A stretch of 64,000 nt of DNA from Chelatococcus asaccharovorans (GCF_003201475.1 NZ_QJJK01000010.1:186001-250000); one strand, 5' to 3'; positions 28,212-37,932 are shown, counted from the stretch's first letter. Notes: generated from the letters alone by a model not told the origin. Program-made: numbers and translations.

Positions 28212-29854
28212 GGCCGCAGCGCCTCCGGTCCCGTCATGAGCTCGATCAGCGCGGGGCCATCAGTCGCCAAGGCCGAGGCCAAGGCCGGCGCGAAATCCGC
28301 GGTGGTCTCGACCCGAAATCCCGCGGCGCCGAAGGCCCGCGCATAGGCCGCGAGGTCCACCGGCGCGAGATCCGTCCCCACCGTCCTGCCGAAATGCCGG
28401 CTCTGACTGGCCGCGATCGCGCCGTAGCTGTTGTTGTTGACGACGATGACGGTCACCGGGAGCTTGTGCAGCACGGCGGTGGCAAGTTCTTCACCGTGCA
28501 TCAGGAAGCAGCCGTCGCCCGCCATCGCCACGACGCGACGTCCCGGGCAGGAAGCCTGCACGCCGATCGCCGCGGACAATCCGTAGCCCATGGCCCCGCT
28601 CTTCGGACCGAGCTGCGTGCCGTAGACCGTGTGCGGGAAATAGCGCTGCGGCCAATGGGCATAGGCGCCGGCGCCGACGGTGAGCATGGCATCGGGCGGC
28701 AGCGCCTCGCGCAGAACGCGGCAGACCGCGCGCAGGTCGAGGGGGCCGTGGCCCGGCCGGCCCGTGGCGAATGTCTCCCGCGCCCCGCGCAACCCAAGCC
28801 GCCATTCAGACCAGTCGGGCAGGCTATGTGCAGCGAGCGAGCGACCGAGTGGCTCGAACAAAGTCTCGGCCTCGGCGCAAACGGGCAGCGTGGCGCGATA
28901 GACGCGATTGAGCTCGCTTGCGTCGGGGTGGATATGGACGAGCGTCTGGGCCGGCTCCGGCGCCGACAGCAGGCGAAACCCCTCAAAGACACCGGCACCG
29001 AAGGTGTTGATCTCCCCGAGCCGCATGCCGGCCACGATGACGAGGTCCGCGCGGGCCACCGCATCGAGAACGGCGGGGTCGGCGCCTATGCCCAATTCGC
29101 CGGCGAAACAGGGATGATCGGCGGGCATGAGATCGCGGCGGCGATAGGACGTCACCACCGGCAGGCCCGTGGTCTCCGCGAAATCTCTCAGCGCGGTGAC
29201 GCCTGCCTCGGACCATCCTGTGCCGCCGACGACGAGCACGGGATTGTCCGCACCGGCGAGCCTCGTCGCGATGGCATCGGCGTCGGCGGCCGGGACGCGC
29301 GGGCGCGCGACGACGGGCGGCGCCAGGACCGGCGCGTCCACGGTCTCTATCCAGACATCCTCGTTGATGGCCACGACAACCGGGCCACGCTGTCCGGTCA
29401 TCGCCGTCGCCCAGGCCCGCGAGAGAATTTCGGGCAGGCGGGCGGCCTCGGAGCAGGTTCCGATCCACTTCGCGACCGGGGCGAAGGCGAGCGAGAAATC
29501 ATTGTCGAGGAAGGGCTCCCGCCCTGCCTGCCGCATCGGCGGCTGGCCGATGATGAGGATCATCGGGGCGGCATCGGTGAAGGCCGTATGAAGGGCGAGC
29601 GCGGCATTGAGCGCGCCGGGCGCGCGCCCGGCAAGGCAGATGCCCGGCTTGCCCCGCACCTGTCCGGCCGCCTGTGCCATATAGGCCATCCCGGCTTCAT
29701 GGCGGCACGCGATCAGCGGCACATCGACATCGGCCAGCGCATCGAGCGCTTCCAGAATGCCTTCGCCGGGCACATGGAAGACGGGGCCGCAATCCCAGTG
29801 GCTCAGCGTGCGCGCGAAGAGCTGCGCTCCTGTCATGTCGGCCGGTCCAGGCAT
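28208..29854 (-). CDS. Thiamine-diphosphate-dependent enzyme (acetolactate synthase/benzoylformate decarboxylase type)
   Basis: This is a three-domain ThDP enzyme of 548 aa. The N-terminal pyrimidine-binding domain has the catalytic Glu in CRHEAGMAYMA (about residue 51). The central domain follows, and the C-terminal ThDP/Mg motif GDGCFLMHGEELATA ends about 28 residues later in VVNNNSYGA. Family members decarboxylate 2-oxo acids or join aldehydes. The mid-domain FAD site typical of true acetolactate synthase cannot be confirmed by eye. It is the first gene of a two-gene operon divergent from a Dpp-type transporter. A role in processing an imported compound or its keto acid is inferred. Confidence 0.82.
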   Translation of the reverse strand: MPGPADMTGAQLFARTLSHWDCGPVFHVPGEGILEALDALADVDVPLIACRHEAGMAYMAQAAGQVRGKPGICLAGRAPGALNAALALHTAFTDAAPMILIIGQPPMRQAGREPFLDNDFSLAFAPVAKWIGTCSEAARLPEILSRAWATAMTGQRGPVVVAINEDVWIETVDAPVLAPPVVARPRVPAADADAIATRLAGADNPVLVVGGTGWSEAGVTALRDFAETTGLPVVTSYRRRDLMPADHPCFAGELGIGADPAVLDAVARADLVIVAGMRLGEINTFGAGVFEGFRLLSAPEPAQTLVHIHPDASELNRVYRATLPVCAEAETLFEPLGRSLAAHSLPDWSEWRLGLRGARETFATGRPGHGPLDLRAVCRVLREALPPDAMLTVGAGAYAHWPQRYFPHTVYGTQLGPKSGAMGYGLSAAIGVQASCPGRRVVAMAGDGCFLMHGEELATAVLHKLPVTVIVVNNNSYGAIAASQSRHFGRTVGTDLAPVDLAAYARAFGAAGFRVETTADFAPALASALATDGPALIELMTGPEALRP

Positions 29855-29950
29855 CGCTGCGGGATTCCCTCTTGTTGCGGGCTCATTTGTCGCAAATCAT
29901 GCTGACCCCGCAACCGTGCCCGGCGTGAAACCGTCCCGGAATGGACGGAT

Positions 29951-29963
29951 TTCCAAAAAGCTA
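29951..29963 (+). promoter_or_regulatory. Shared promoter motif, copy 1 (candidate AraC site)
   Basis: TTCCAAAAAGCTA lies between the ThDP operon and the divergent binding-protein gene. The same TTCCAAAAAG-Y-TA, followed by a GAAGAAAAA run, recurs at 40608-40620 between the aldehyde dehydrogenase and ubiD-like genes. It is a candidate site for the AraC regulator at 35892-36953. This is an inference from two sites only. Confidence 0.4.
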
Positions 29964-30075
29964 AACCCGGAAGAAAAAAGGCGTGCTCTGGCCAGACCGC
30001 ATGGAGCTGTCGATACTCCATCCTGAAAAGCTCCGCGTGCAGCGTTGCCGAGCGGACGAGAGAGTGGAACGTAAG

Positions 30076-31683
30076 ATGAGCGACGACGCCAAATCCGCAA
30101 TCCTGTTGGACCGCCGCCAATTGCTGCTGCTGGGTTCGGCCGCGCTGGCCTCCGGCGCCCTGATGCCCTACGCGGCGTCGGCCGCGGAGGGCACGCTGGT
30201 CATGACGATCAATCCCGAGCCGAACGCCATGGTCAGCGCCTTCAATACGGCGTCGCCCGTCGCAGTGATCTCCGGCAAGATGACGGAAGGCTTGCTCCAT
30301 TACGATTTCGATCTCAAGCCGCAGCCGGCGCTGGCAACATCCTGGGAGATCGCGCCCGACGGGCTCTCCATGACCTTCAAGCTGCGCGACGGCGTCAAAT
30401 GGCATGACGGCAAGCCCTTCACCTCTGCCGACGTCGCCTATTCGATCATGGAGATCCTCAAGCAACACCATCCGCGCGGCCGCGGCGTCTTCGCCAAGGT
30501 GACGGCGGTGGAGACGCCGGATCCCCTGACCGCAATCATCAAGCTCGGCGAGCCGACCCCTGCCCTCCTCTATGCACTGGCGGGCTGGGAATCGCCGATG
30601 CTGCCGAAGCACGTCTATGAAGGCACCGACGTGCTGAGGAACCCGGCCAACAACGCGCCGATCGGCACGGGGCCCTTCAAATTCGTCGAATGGCAGCGCG
30701 GCAGCCATATCATTCTGGAGAAGAATCCCGACTACTGGGACAAAGGCAAGCCGCTCCTCGACAAGCTCTTCGTGCGCATCTACCCCGAGCCGAGCGCGCG
30801 CGTCGCGGCGTTCGAGGCCGGCGAGTTGCACCTGGGTGGCGACGGGCCCATTCCGCTCAACGAGGTCAAACGTTTCCAGGACAACCCGGCGTTCAAGGTG
30901 GAGACGCGCGGCACGGAGATGAACAACAGCCTCGACGTGCTGGAAACCAACCTGCGCAACGAATATCTCGCCAAGCCGCAGGTGCGCAAGGCGCTCATGC
31001 ATGCGGTCAACCGGGACCTCATGGCAAAGACCGTCTGGTATGGGCTGGCCGAAATCCTGACCGGTCCCATCCCGAAGACGCTGCCGCATTTCTATAGCGC
31101 GGACGTGCCAGCCTATCCCTTCGACGTCGCCAAGGCCGAGGCTCTGCTCGACGAGGCAGGCTACAAGAAAGACGCGAAGGGCACGCGTTTCAAGCTCCGT
31201 CTCATCTATCCGACCGTGGGCGATACCTATGATCGGGCCGGGCAGTTCCTGCGCCAGCAGTTCCGCAAGGTCGGCGTCGAGCTCGAGCTGCAGTCGGTCG
31301 ACGTGCCGACCTTCATCCGGCGGGTCTACGGCGAATATGATTTCGACCTGTCGATGTTCCCGGCATCGGTGACCGCCGATCCTTCGATCGGGTTGCAGCG
31401 GTTCTACCAGTCCGGCGCGATCAAACAGGGCACGCCTTTCGTCAATGCATCCGGCTACAAGAACCCGGAGATGGACGCGCTGTTGCTGAAGGCGGCGGTC
31501 GAACCCGACGCGGGCAAGCGAGCTGCCATGTTCAAGCGGTTCCAGCAGATTGCGATGGAGGATCTGCCCATTCTGCCGCTGGTGAGACCCATCTACGTCA
31601 CGGTCGCCAATGCCAAAGCGAAGAACTTTGTAACGGGGCCTGAGGGCGTACGCAGCCATTATGCCACGCTGAGCCTGGATTAA
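30076..31683 (+). CDS. ABC transporter substrate-binding protein, family 5, Tat-type leader
   Basis: This is the solute-binding protein of the complete Dpp-type importer, 535 aa. The ATG at 30076 gives a leader with LDRRQLLLLGSAALASGAL and a cleavage region at AASAAEG, which looks like a twin-arginine signal. The SBP_bac_5 core includes LATSWEIAPDGLSMTFKLRD, WHDGKPFTSADVAYSIME and PIGTGPFKFVEWQRGSHI. It heads a five-gene cluster that includes both permeases and both ATPases. It is divergent from the ThDP/flavoprotein pair. Confidence 0.88.
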   Translation: MSDDAKSAILLDRRQLLLLGSAALASGALMPYAASAAEGTLVMTINPEPNAMVSAFNTASPVAVISGKMTEGLLHYDFDLKPQPALATSWEIAPDGLSMTFKLRDGVKWHDGKPFTSADVAYSIMEILKQHHPRGRGVFAKVTAVETPDPLTAIIKLGEPTPALLYALAGWESPMLPKHVYEGTDVLRNPANNAPIGTGPFKFVEWQRGSHIILEKNPDYWDKGKPLLDKLFVRIYPEPSARVAAFEAGELHLGGDGPIPLNEVKRFQDNPAFKVETRGTEMNNSLDVLETNLRNEYLAKPQVRKALMHAVNRDLMAKTVWYGLAEILTGPIPKTLPHFYSADVPAYPFDVAKAEALLDEAGYKKDAKGTRFKLRLIYPTVGDTYDRAGQFLRQQFRKVGVELELQSVDVPTFIRRVYGEYDFDLSMFPASVTADPSIGLQRFYQSGAIKQGTPFVNASGYKNPEMDALLLKAAVEPDAGKRAAMFKRFQQIAMEDLPILPLVRPIYVTVANAKAKNFVTGPEGVRSHYATLSLD

Positions 31684-31932
31684 GGCGACGTCCGCCTGAA
31701 CGTCCGCGACAGGGCGGCGTCGGCGATCAATCTGCCGATCGAAGATGGCACCGGCGGCGCGCTCCGGACGCGGGCACAATCCCGCGCTTAGCCTTATAGG
31801 CACGCCGGGACATTTGCCCTTCGCGCTGTCTGTCGCGCAGGCGCGCGCGACCGATGCCATCGGATGGCGCTGGGGATACAGTGGCATGGGCCGGGCCACC
31901 CTGTGCCGCTCGCCTGACAACACGGGAATGAA

Positions 31933-32925
31933 ATGTCCGCACCGCGACGCAATCTGCCGTTTCGCTTCATCGGCAAGAGAATTCTGCAGGCCGTTCTCAC
32001 GATCCTCGGGATAGCGATCATCAATTTCTTCCTGCTGCAACTTGCGCCCGGCGACGCGGCGGAGGCGCTCGCCGGCGAGGCGGGCACCGCGGACGCGGGC
32101 TACCTCGCCAATCTTCGGCGGGAATTCGGCCTGGATCGCCCCCTGTGGGAGCAGCTCGCGACGTTTCTCATGCGGATCGCCACGTTCAACCTCGGCTATT
32201 CCTTCCGCTATGGCGAGACTATCTCGACGCTGATCCTGAGTAGGCTGCCGGCGACGCTGCTGCTCATGGCGACGAGCATCGTCATCGCGCTCGTGATCGG
32301 CATCCTTTTCGGGGTGACCGCCGCGCGCTACTTCAATCGCCTGCCAGACCGGCTGATCTCGCTGGTGGCTCTTCTCTTCTACGCCACGCCGCCGTTCTGG
32401 ATCGGCCTGATGATGATCCTGGTCTTCTCGGTGTGGCTCGGCTGGGCGCCGACAGGCGGCATGCGCGACATCACCGCGCCGGATGGCGGCATCGCCGGCG
32501 TGTTCGATATCGCCCGGCATCTCGCCCTGCCTGCCCTGACGCAGGCCTTCTTCTATCTCGCCATCTACACCCGGCTGGTCCGGGCCGGCATGCTGGAGGT
32601 GCTGAGCCTCGACTACATCAGGGTGGCGCGCGCCAAGGGCATCTCCGAGCAGCGCGTCGCCTATCGCCATGCCCTGCGCAATGCCGTGTTGCCGCTGGTC
32701 ACGGTCGTCGGGACAAATATCGGCGGCTTCCTGGGCGGCGCGGTGCTGACGGAGACGGTATTCTCCTGGCCCGGCATCGGCCGGCTGATGTTCGACGCCA
32801 TGTTGCAGCGCGATCTCAATCTCCTGCTGTCGATCCTGGTACTCAGTTCGGTCTTCGTCGTCATCGCCAATCTCGCGGTGGATCTCATCTATCCCGTGAT
32901 CAATCCGACGGTGGAACTGCGGTGA
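31933..32925 (+). CDS. ABC transporter permease (DppB-like)
   Basis: This 330-aa permease of a family-5 importer has IINFFLLQLAPGDAAEALAG near the N-terminus, the usual DppB start. The EAA loop reads RVARAKGISEQRVAYRHALR. About six membrane segments are visible. A gap of 249 bp separates it from the binding-protein gene. I see no gene there; it may hold an mRNA-stability hairpin. It ends in TGATG with the next permease. Confidence 0.88.
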   Translation: MSAPRRNLPFRFIGKRILQAVLTILGIAIINFFLLQLAPGDAAEALAGEAGTADAGYLANLRREFGLDRPLWEQLATFLMRIATFNLGYSFRYGETISTLILSRLPATLLLMATSIVIALVIGILFGVTAARYFNRLPDRLISLVALLFYATPPFWIGLMMILVFSVWLGWAPTGGMRDITAPDGGIAGVFDIARHLALPALTQAFFYLAIYTRLVRAGMLEVLSLDYIRVARAKGISEQRVAYRHALRNAVLPLVTVVGTNIGGFLGGAVLTETVFSWPGIGRLMFDAMLQRDLNLLLSILVLSSVFVVIANLAVDLIYPVINPTVELR

Positions 32926-33761
32926 TGCGCTCCATCTCGTTTATCCTGCGGCACTGGACGACGGCGCTCGGCATCCTGCTCCTGGCCGCGGTCATCCTGA
33001 TGGCGCTGACGGCGCATCTCGTGTTTCCCGGGGATCCCTACGACATGGTCGGCGCCCCGCTCACCTGGCCGGGCGAATCTGCAGACACGCTTCTCGGCAC
33101 CGACAGCCTCGGCCGCGACATGGCGGCCGGCCTGTTCTACGGCGCGCGCGTATCGCTGCTGGTCGGCTTCGCCTCGGCCCTGGTGGCGGCGATCGTCGGC
33201 GTGCTCGTCGGGGCCTTTGCCGGCTACTACGGCGGCTGGACCGACGACGTGCTGATGCGCATCACCGAACTCTTCCAGACGACGCCGCAGTTCATGCTGG
33301 CGCTCGCCGTCGTCGCCGTTCTCGGACCGTCGGTGACGGTGATCATCCTGTCCTTGTCGGCCGTCTCCTGGCCGGCCGTCGCGCGCCTCGTGCGCGGCGA
33401 ATTCATGGTTATGCGCGAGCGGGCCTTCGTGCATGGCTGCGTGGTGGCCGGCATGAGCGACCTGCGCATCATCTTCGCGCAGATCCTGCCCAATGTGCTG
33501 CCTGTCATCATCGTCATGTCGACCATCCTTGTGGCGACGGCGATCCTGATGGAATCGGCGCTCTCCTTTCTCGGGTTCGGCGATCCCAACGTGCTGACCT
33601 GGGGCACGATGATCGGCATGGGGCGCGGCCAGTTGCGCGACGCCTGGTACATCATCGCCATCCCCGGGGTGGCGCTGCTGCTCACCGCGCTTGCGCTCAA
33701 TCTCGTCGGCGAGGGCCTCAATGACGCGCTCAACCCGCGCCTGAAACAGAGGAAGGGCTGA
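32925..33761 (+). CDS. ABC transporter permease (DppC-like)
   Basis: This is the second permease of the same importer, 278 aa. The start is the ATG at 32925, overlapping the stop of the first permease. The open frame extends upstream but is only a shadow of that gene. Family features are LLGTDSLGRDMAAGLFYGAR, the EAA loop VVAGMSDLRIIFAQILPN and LALNLVGEGLNDALNPR at the end. It overlaps the ATPase gene by one nucleotide. Confidence 0.88.
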   Translation: MRSISFILRHWTTALGILLLAAVILMALTAHLVFPGDPYDMVGAPLTWPGESADTLLGTDSLGRDMAAGLFYGARVSLLVGFASALVAAIVGVLVGAFAGYYGGWTDDVLMRITELFQTTPQFMLALAVVAVLGPSVTVIILSLSAVSWPAVARLVRGEFMVMRERAFVHGCVVAGMSDLRIIFAQILPNVLPVIIVMSTILVATAILMESALSFLGFGDPNVLTWGTMIGMGRGQLRDAWYIIAIPGVALLLTALALNLVGEGLNDALNPRLKQRKG

Positions 33762-34735
33762 TGAGCGCCCCCTTGCTGAGCATCGCGGATCTGAAGGTCC
33801 GCATCCGCGGCAACCCGCAGGCGAGGCTCCTGCGTGGCGTGTCCCTGTCCATCGACCGTGGGGAGACGCTGGCGGTAGTCGGCGAAAGCGGATGCGGCAA
33901 GTCGCTGACGTCGCTCGCCGTCATGGGCCTTCTCCCTGATGGCCTGGAGAAGAGTGGCGGCGTGATACGCTTCGACGGCGCCGATTTGCCCGTGACGGAC
34001 AATGAGGCGATGCGCAAGGTGCGCGGACGCCGGATCGGCATGGTTTTCCAGGAGCCGATGGCCGCGCTCAATCCCGTCTTCTCGATCGGCGACCAGGTGG
34101 CCGAAGTCATTCACGAGCATGAGGCGGTCAGCCACGCCGCCGCGATGGCGCGGGTCGTCGATCTCCTCACGCAGGTCCAGCTGCCGGAGCCGGCGCGCAT
34201 CATCCATGAATATCCGCACCGGCTCTCGGGCGGGCAAAGGCAGCGTGTGGTGATCGCCATGGCGCTGGCCTGCCGTCCCGACCTCCTGATCGCCGACGAG
34301 CCGACAACCGCGCTCGACGTCACCGTGCAAGCGCAGATCATGAGACTTCTGCACGACCTGCAGGACGACATGGGGATCGCCATCCTGCTGATCACCCATA
34401 ATCTCGGGCTCGTGGCGCAGATGGCGGATCGCGTCGCCGTCATGTATGCCGGGCGCAAGGTCGAGGAGGCGACGACACGGATGCTGTTCGCCGCGCCGCA
34501 GCATCCCTATACGCGTGGACTGCTGGCCGCGACGCCGCGCCCGGGACGCAGGCGCCCCGGGGAGCCACCGCTGACGGAGATCCCCGGCGTCGTCCCGGCC
34601 ATCACCGAGATGCCGTCCGGCTGCCGGTTCCGGCCGCGCTGCATGCTGGCGAGCGACATCTGCGCCCTTGAGGATCCGCCCTTCGTCGATGGCGTCGCCT
34701 GCCATAGGGCCGTTTCCCGGGAGCTGGTGCCATGA
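33761..34735 (+). CDS. ABC transporter ATP-binding protein (DppD-like)
   Basis: This 324-aa nucleotide-binding subunit has Walker A GESGCGKS, signature LSGGQRQRVV, Walker B LLIADEPTTALD and the H-loop in LLITHNLGLV. The C-terminal oligopeptide/dipeptide domain with conserved cysteines is present (PSGCRFRPRCMLASDIC). Its start overlaps the upstream stop (TGATG), and its stop overlaps the next ATG. It could also energise the two importers of this window that lack their own ATPases. Confidence 0.92.
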   Translation: MSAPLLSIADLKVRIRGNPQARLLRGVSLSIDRGETLAVVGESGCGKSLTSLAVMGLLPDGLEKSGGVIRFDGADLPVTDNEAMRKVRGRRIGMVFQEPMAALNPVFSIGDQVAEVIHEHEAVSHAAAMARVVDLLTQVQLPEPARIIHEYPHRLSGGQRQRVVIAMALACRPDLLIADEPTTALDVTVQAQIMRLLHDLQDDMGIAILLITHNLGLVAQMADRVAVMYAGRKVEEATTRMLFAAPQHPYTRGLLAATPRPGRRRPGEPPLTEIPGVVPAITEMPSGCRFRPRCMLASDICALEDPPFVDGVACHRAVSRELVP

Positions 34736-35586
34736 CCTCAAGCGCCATGACCTCAGTTGCCACGACCTCAAGCGCCGTGACCCCCGTCCTTTCCGTGCGC
34801 GATCTCCATTGCAGTTTCGAGACGACGCGCGGAAGGGTCCACGCGGTCAAAGGCGTGAGCCTCGATCTCCATCCCGGCGAGACGCTGGCCCTCGTCGGCG
34901 AGTCCGGCTGCGGCAAGACCACGCTGGCGCGCTGCATTCTCGGATTGCAGAAGCCGACGTCCGGCAAGGTCCTGCTGGATGGAAACAACCTCGTCGGACT
35001 CTCGCGGCGCGAGGCGCGGCGGCACAGGCCGCGCATGCAATGCGTCTTTCAGGACCCGTTCGCATCGCTCAATCCCCGCAAGCGTGTCGAGGATCTGATC
35101 CGCGAGCCGCTCGATGTGCAAGGCATCGGCACGGCAGTGGAGCGCCGGCGGCAGGTTCTTGAACTCATGGAGCGCGTCGGCCTGCGCCCGGACTGGGGCA
35201 GGCGCTTCCCCCATGAATTCTCCGGGGGACAGAGGCAGCGCATCGGCATCGCGCGCGCCCTCTCGCTCCGCCCGGCGGTGCTCATCTGCGACGAGCCCGT
35301 CTCCGCGCTCGACGTGTCCGTCCAGGCGCAGATCGTCAATCTCCTATGGGAATTGCAGCGCGATCTCGGTATGAGCTACCTGTTCATCACGCATGATTTG
35401 ATGCTCGTGGAGAACTTTGCCGATCGCGTGGCCATGATGTACCAGGGCCAGATCGTCGAGGAGGGACCCGCGCTCGATGTCTGGCGCAATCCCCAGCACG
35501 CCTTTACCCGCAGCCTGATCGACGCCATCCCCATCCCGGATCCGGACGTGCGGCTCGGGTCCGGTCGCTCCGCCTTTGCGGAGTAG
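34732..35586 (+). CDS. ABC transporter ATP-binding protein (DppF-like), short C-terminus
   Basis: This second ATPase has Walker [14 protein letters not shown], signature [15 protein letters not shown] and Walker [12 protein letters not shown]. At 284 aa it ends right after the segment [14 protein letters not shown] and lacks the Cys-containing oligopeptide domain that many DppF/OppF proteins carry. Its TAG stop (35584-35586) sits exactly at the junction with the family C repeat, so a repeat insertion may have shortened the gene. The ATPase core itself is complete. It overlaps DppD by 4 nt. Confidence 0.88.
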   Translation: MTSSAMTSVATTSSAVTPVLSVRDLHCSFETTRGRVHAVKGVSLDLHPGETLALVGESGCGKTTLARCILGLQKPTSGKVLLDGNNLVGLSRREARRHRPRMQCVFQDPFASLNPRKRVEDLIREPLDVQGIGTAVERRRQVLELMERVGLRPDWGRRFPHEFSGGQRQRIGIARALSLRPAVLICDEPVSALDVSVQAQIVNLLWELQRDLGMSYLFITHDLMLVENFADRVAMMYQGQIVEEGPALDVWRNPQHAFTRSLIDAIPIPDPDVRLGSGRSAFAE

Positions 35587-35790
35587 AGCATGCTGATTTT
35601 ATACTGAACCACCGTGTCATTCCGGGGCGCGCCGAAAGGCCCGAGCCCGGAGCCCATGAACACCACGCTCTACCGGGGAGGCACAGTCCGGTGCGCCTTC
35701 TTCCCAAATCGCGTGTTCATGGGTTCCGGGCTCCTCGCTGACGCGAGGCCCCGGAATGACGGCGGGATTCGGTCCGAACTCAGGATGTCC
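35586..35790 (+). repeat. Intergenic repeat, family C, copy 1
   Basis: About 205 bp start with AGAGCATGCTGATTTTATAC. The outer arms are inverted (GTCATTCCGGGGC near the left, GCCCCGGAATGAC near the right). An inner pair, CATGAACAC and GTGTTCATG, flanks a core of about 55 bp. A second copy is at 53128-53390, where the core is in the opposite orientation. Confidence 0.85.
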
Positions 35791-35894
35791 TAGAGCATTT
35801 TCGCGTTTCTCCGAATCGCGAAAATGCTCCATGTCTTTGTTTTAGCGCATTTTCTTCACGCGAACCGGTGTCCACTTCGCTCGAAAATGCTCTA
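35790..35894 (-). repeat. Palindromic intergenic repeat, family A, copy 2
   Basis: This full-length family A element is in reverse orientation to the copy at 9563 and is directly fused to the family C element. Its last bases (35892-35894) are the TAG stop codon of the AraC gene on the minus strand. Together with family C it fills the 305-bp gap between dppF-like and AraC genes and probably ends both converging transcripts. Confidence 0.9.
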
Positions 35895-36953
35895 GGGCGC
35901 GTCAGTCGGCACCAAACGCTGGCGGGCCTGGGTCGGGGTGAGCCCGAAATGCGCGCGAAAGGCCGATGTGAAGCTGGCCTGATGACGGAATCCGACGGCA
36001 TGGGCTACAGCCGCGATCGGCGTGTCGCCCTCCGCCAGAAGCTGCATCGCGCGATGCATGCGGTGGCGGTTGCGGAACGCGAAGATCGTCGTGCCATAAA
36101 GCAGCCGGAAGCCGCTCTTCAGCTTGGTCGCGTTGGTGCCCAGCTTGCGGGCGAGCCGCGGGATGGTCTGCGATTCCGAGAAGTCGCCCGCCAGGACCTC
36201 GCGGGCGCGGTCGAACATGGCGAGCTCGCGTGCCGTGAAGACAATCGACTGCTCCTCCGCCTTGCCGCCGCGGTCGACGGCATCCACCGACAAGACGAGA
36301 AGTTCGAGGATGCGCGCTGCCGCCAGCGTGAGATCCCGCGGCCCGGAGAACCTGATCTCGAACAGGCCGCGCAGGAGGCGCAGGAACTCCGGATCGATCT
36401 TCTGTTCCGTCATCGCCATGGTGCCTTCGCGCGGCGACAGCAACTGGCGGGCCATCCCCTGCGAGAGATCCATGCCGAAACTCTCCCTGATGAGCTCCGG
36501 CCTGACATAGAAACTGGCCATCTTGTAGGTTCCGGGCTGGCAGACGACGTCGTAGGCCATTCCCGGCGCCTGCTGACAGGCAATCAGCGAGACATTGGTC
36601 GGGGCTGTCGCGTCCAGCTCCTGCGGCAGGGAGAGCTCGACCGGCCCCTCCAGGAGGAAATGGAACTCGATCAGACCTTCGGCCACCACGCGCTCGTGGC
36701 GGATCGTGTGATATTCGCAATCGGTCAGGACAGCGAAGATGCCTTCGGCCGGCGACAGAAAATGCCAGGCCCCGCAGCCCTCTTCGGGTGGGAGATCGAA
36801 ACGCGCGTAGGTCAGGCCGAGGCGCTCGTCGGTGCGGCGCACAACGTCCGCGGTCGCCAGGTTGCGAAACGTGGTGGCGACGGATCCGTCCTCGCCGCCA
36901 AAATAGGCGCGAAACAGGCCCCTGGTGCCGGCCGCGTCCTCACGATCGTCCAT
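35892..36953 (-). CDS. AraC-family transcriptional regulator (PchR-like)
   Basis: This 353-aa regulator has an effector domain in the N-terminal two thirds and an AraC-type double helix-turn-helix at the C-terminus (IPRLARKLGTNATKLKSGFR, then AVAHAVGFRHQASFTSAFRA). PchR-like AraC proteins share the KLKxGFRxLYG pattern seen here as KLKSGFRLLYGTTIFAF. The ATG at 36953 is used. The longer open frame upstream is a shadow of kynA. It lies 145 bp downstream of kynA on the same strand and is the likely regulator of the kynurenine genes and perhaps of the transporter cluster. Its stop is the edge of a family A repeat. Confidence 0.87.
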   Translation of the reverse strand: MDDREDAAGTRGLFRAYFGGEDGSVATTFRNLATADVVRRTDERLGLTYARFDLPPEEGCGAWHFLSPAEGIFAVLTDCEYHTIRHERVVAEGLIEFHFLLEGPVELSLPQELDATAPTNVSLIACQQAPGMAYDVVCQPGTYKMASFYVRPELIRESFGMDLSQGMARQLLSPREGTMAMTEQKIDPEFLRLLRGLFEIRFSGPRDLTLAAARILELLVLSVDAVDRGGKAEEQSIVFTARELAMFDRAREVLAGDFSESQTIPRLARKLGTNATKLKSGFRLLYGTTIFAFRNRHRMHRAMQLLAEGDTPIAAVAHAVGFRHQASFTSAFRAHFGLTPTQARQRLVPTDAP

Positions 36954-37098
36954 TCTTGTCTCCAGCCCGTTCGCACGGTCCGGACAAATTATCATTGATT
37001 GTGACGATTTGGCATGCGGGCGTCCGCACCCGACCCCACGGGAGGGCGGCACAGGCGTCAGGCCGGGTCTTGTCACGACGGCGCGAGGTGCCTGGCGC

Positions 37099-37932
37099 TC
37101 ACAGGTCGGACCTGACATGCCAGAGCTCGGGAAACAGCTCGACCTCGAGCATCCGGCGTAAGTAGGAGACGCCGCCCGTGCCGCCCGTGCCGCGCTTGAA
37201 GCCGATGACACGCTCCACCGTCGTGACATGGTTGAAGCGCCAGCGGCGGAAGTAATCCTCGAAGTCGACGAGCTTCTCGGCGAGTTCATACAAGGGCCAA
37301 TGGCGCTGGGGATCGGCATAGACCTGCCGCCAGGCCTCTTGCACCTTGGGATTGACGGCCCGGGTCTGGCGGATGTCGGCGCGCGGCTCGTCGCCCACGT
37401 CAAAACCGTTGCGCTTGAGAAGGGCGATCGCCTCGTCGTAGATCGACGGCGCGTTGAGGATGGCCTCCAGCCGCGCGAGCGTTTCGGGGCGGTGCTCATG
37501 CGGCCGCAGCATGGCGAGGTTGCGGTTGCCCGCGAGATATTCGATGGCCCGATATTGCCAGGACTGGAAGCCGGAGGACTGGCCCAGCGACGGCCGCATG
37601 ATGTTGTACTCGGACGGCGTCATGGTCCGGAGCACGTCCCAGGCGGAATTGAGCTGATCGAAGATGCGGGCGACCCGCGTCAGCATCTTGAAGGCCGGCT
37701 GCAGCCGGTCGTCGTGGATCGCCTTCGCCGCAGAGCCCATCTCATGGATCGCGAGCTTCATCCATAATTCGGAGGTCTGGTGCTGGATGATGAACAGAAG
37801 CTCGTCATGGGCATCGGAGAGCGGCTCCTGGGCGTTCAACACCGCATCGAGATGCAAGTAATCGCCGTAGGACATCTTGCGCGCGAAGGACATCTCCGCG
37901 CCTTCGACGGATGGATCATAGGGCTTCGTCAT
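37099..37932 (-). CDS. kynA: Tryptophan 2,3-dioxygenase
   Basis: This haem enzyme opens the indole ring of L-tryptophan to N-formylkynurenine. The start at 37932 (MTKPYDPS) overlaps the kynU stop by 4 nt. At 277 aa the protein is of normal bacterial length. Active-site features are His51 in [14 protein letters not shown] and the proximal haem ligand His235 in [14 protein letters not shown], followed by the glycine loop [13 protein letters not shown]. It is last of an ALDH-kynU-kynA run, with the AraC gene following. Confidence 0.95.
   Translation of the reverse strand: MTKPYDPSVEGAEMSFARKMSYGDYLHLDAVLNAQEPLSDAHDELLFIIQHQTSELWMKLAIHEMGSAAKAIHDDRLQPAFKMLTRVARIFDQLNSAWDVLRTMTPSEYNIMRPSLGQSSGFQSWQYRAIEYLAGNRNLAMLRPHEHRPETLARLEAILNAPSIYDEAIALLKRNGFDVGDEPRADIRQTRAVNPKVQEAWRQVYADPQRHWPLYELAEKLVDFEDYFRRWRFNHVTTVERVIGFKRGTGGTGGVSYLRRMLEVELFPELWHVRSDL

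Noticed and set aside
29833-32670. A 945-aa open frame on the minus strand
   Set aside because: It overlaps three well-supported transporter genes on the plus strand, has a His/Arg/Asp-rich composition typical of antisense shadows in high-G+C DNA, and shows no domain.
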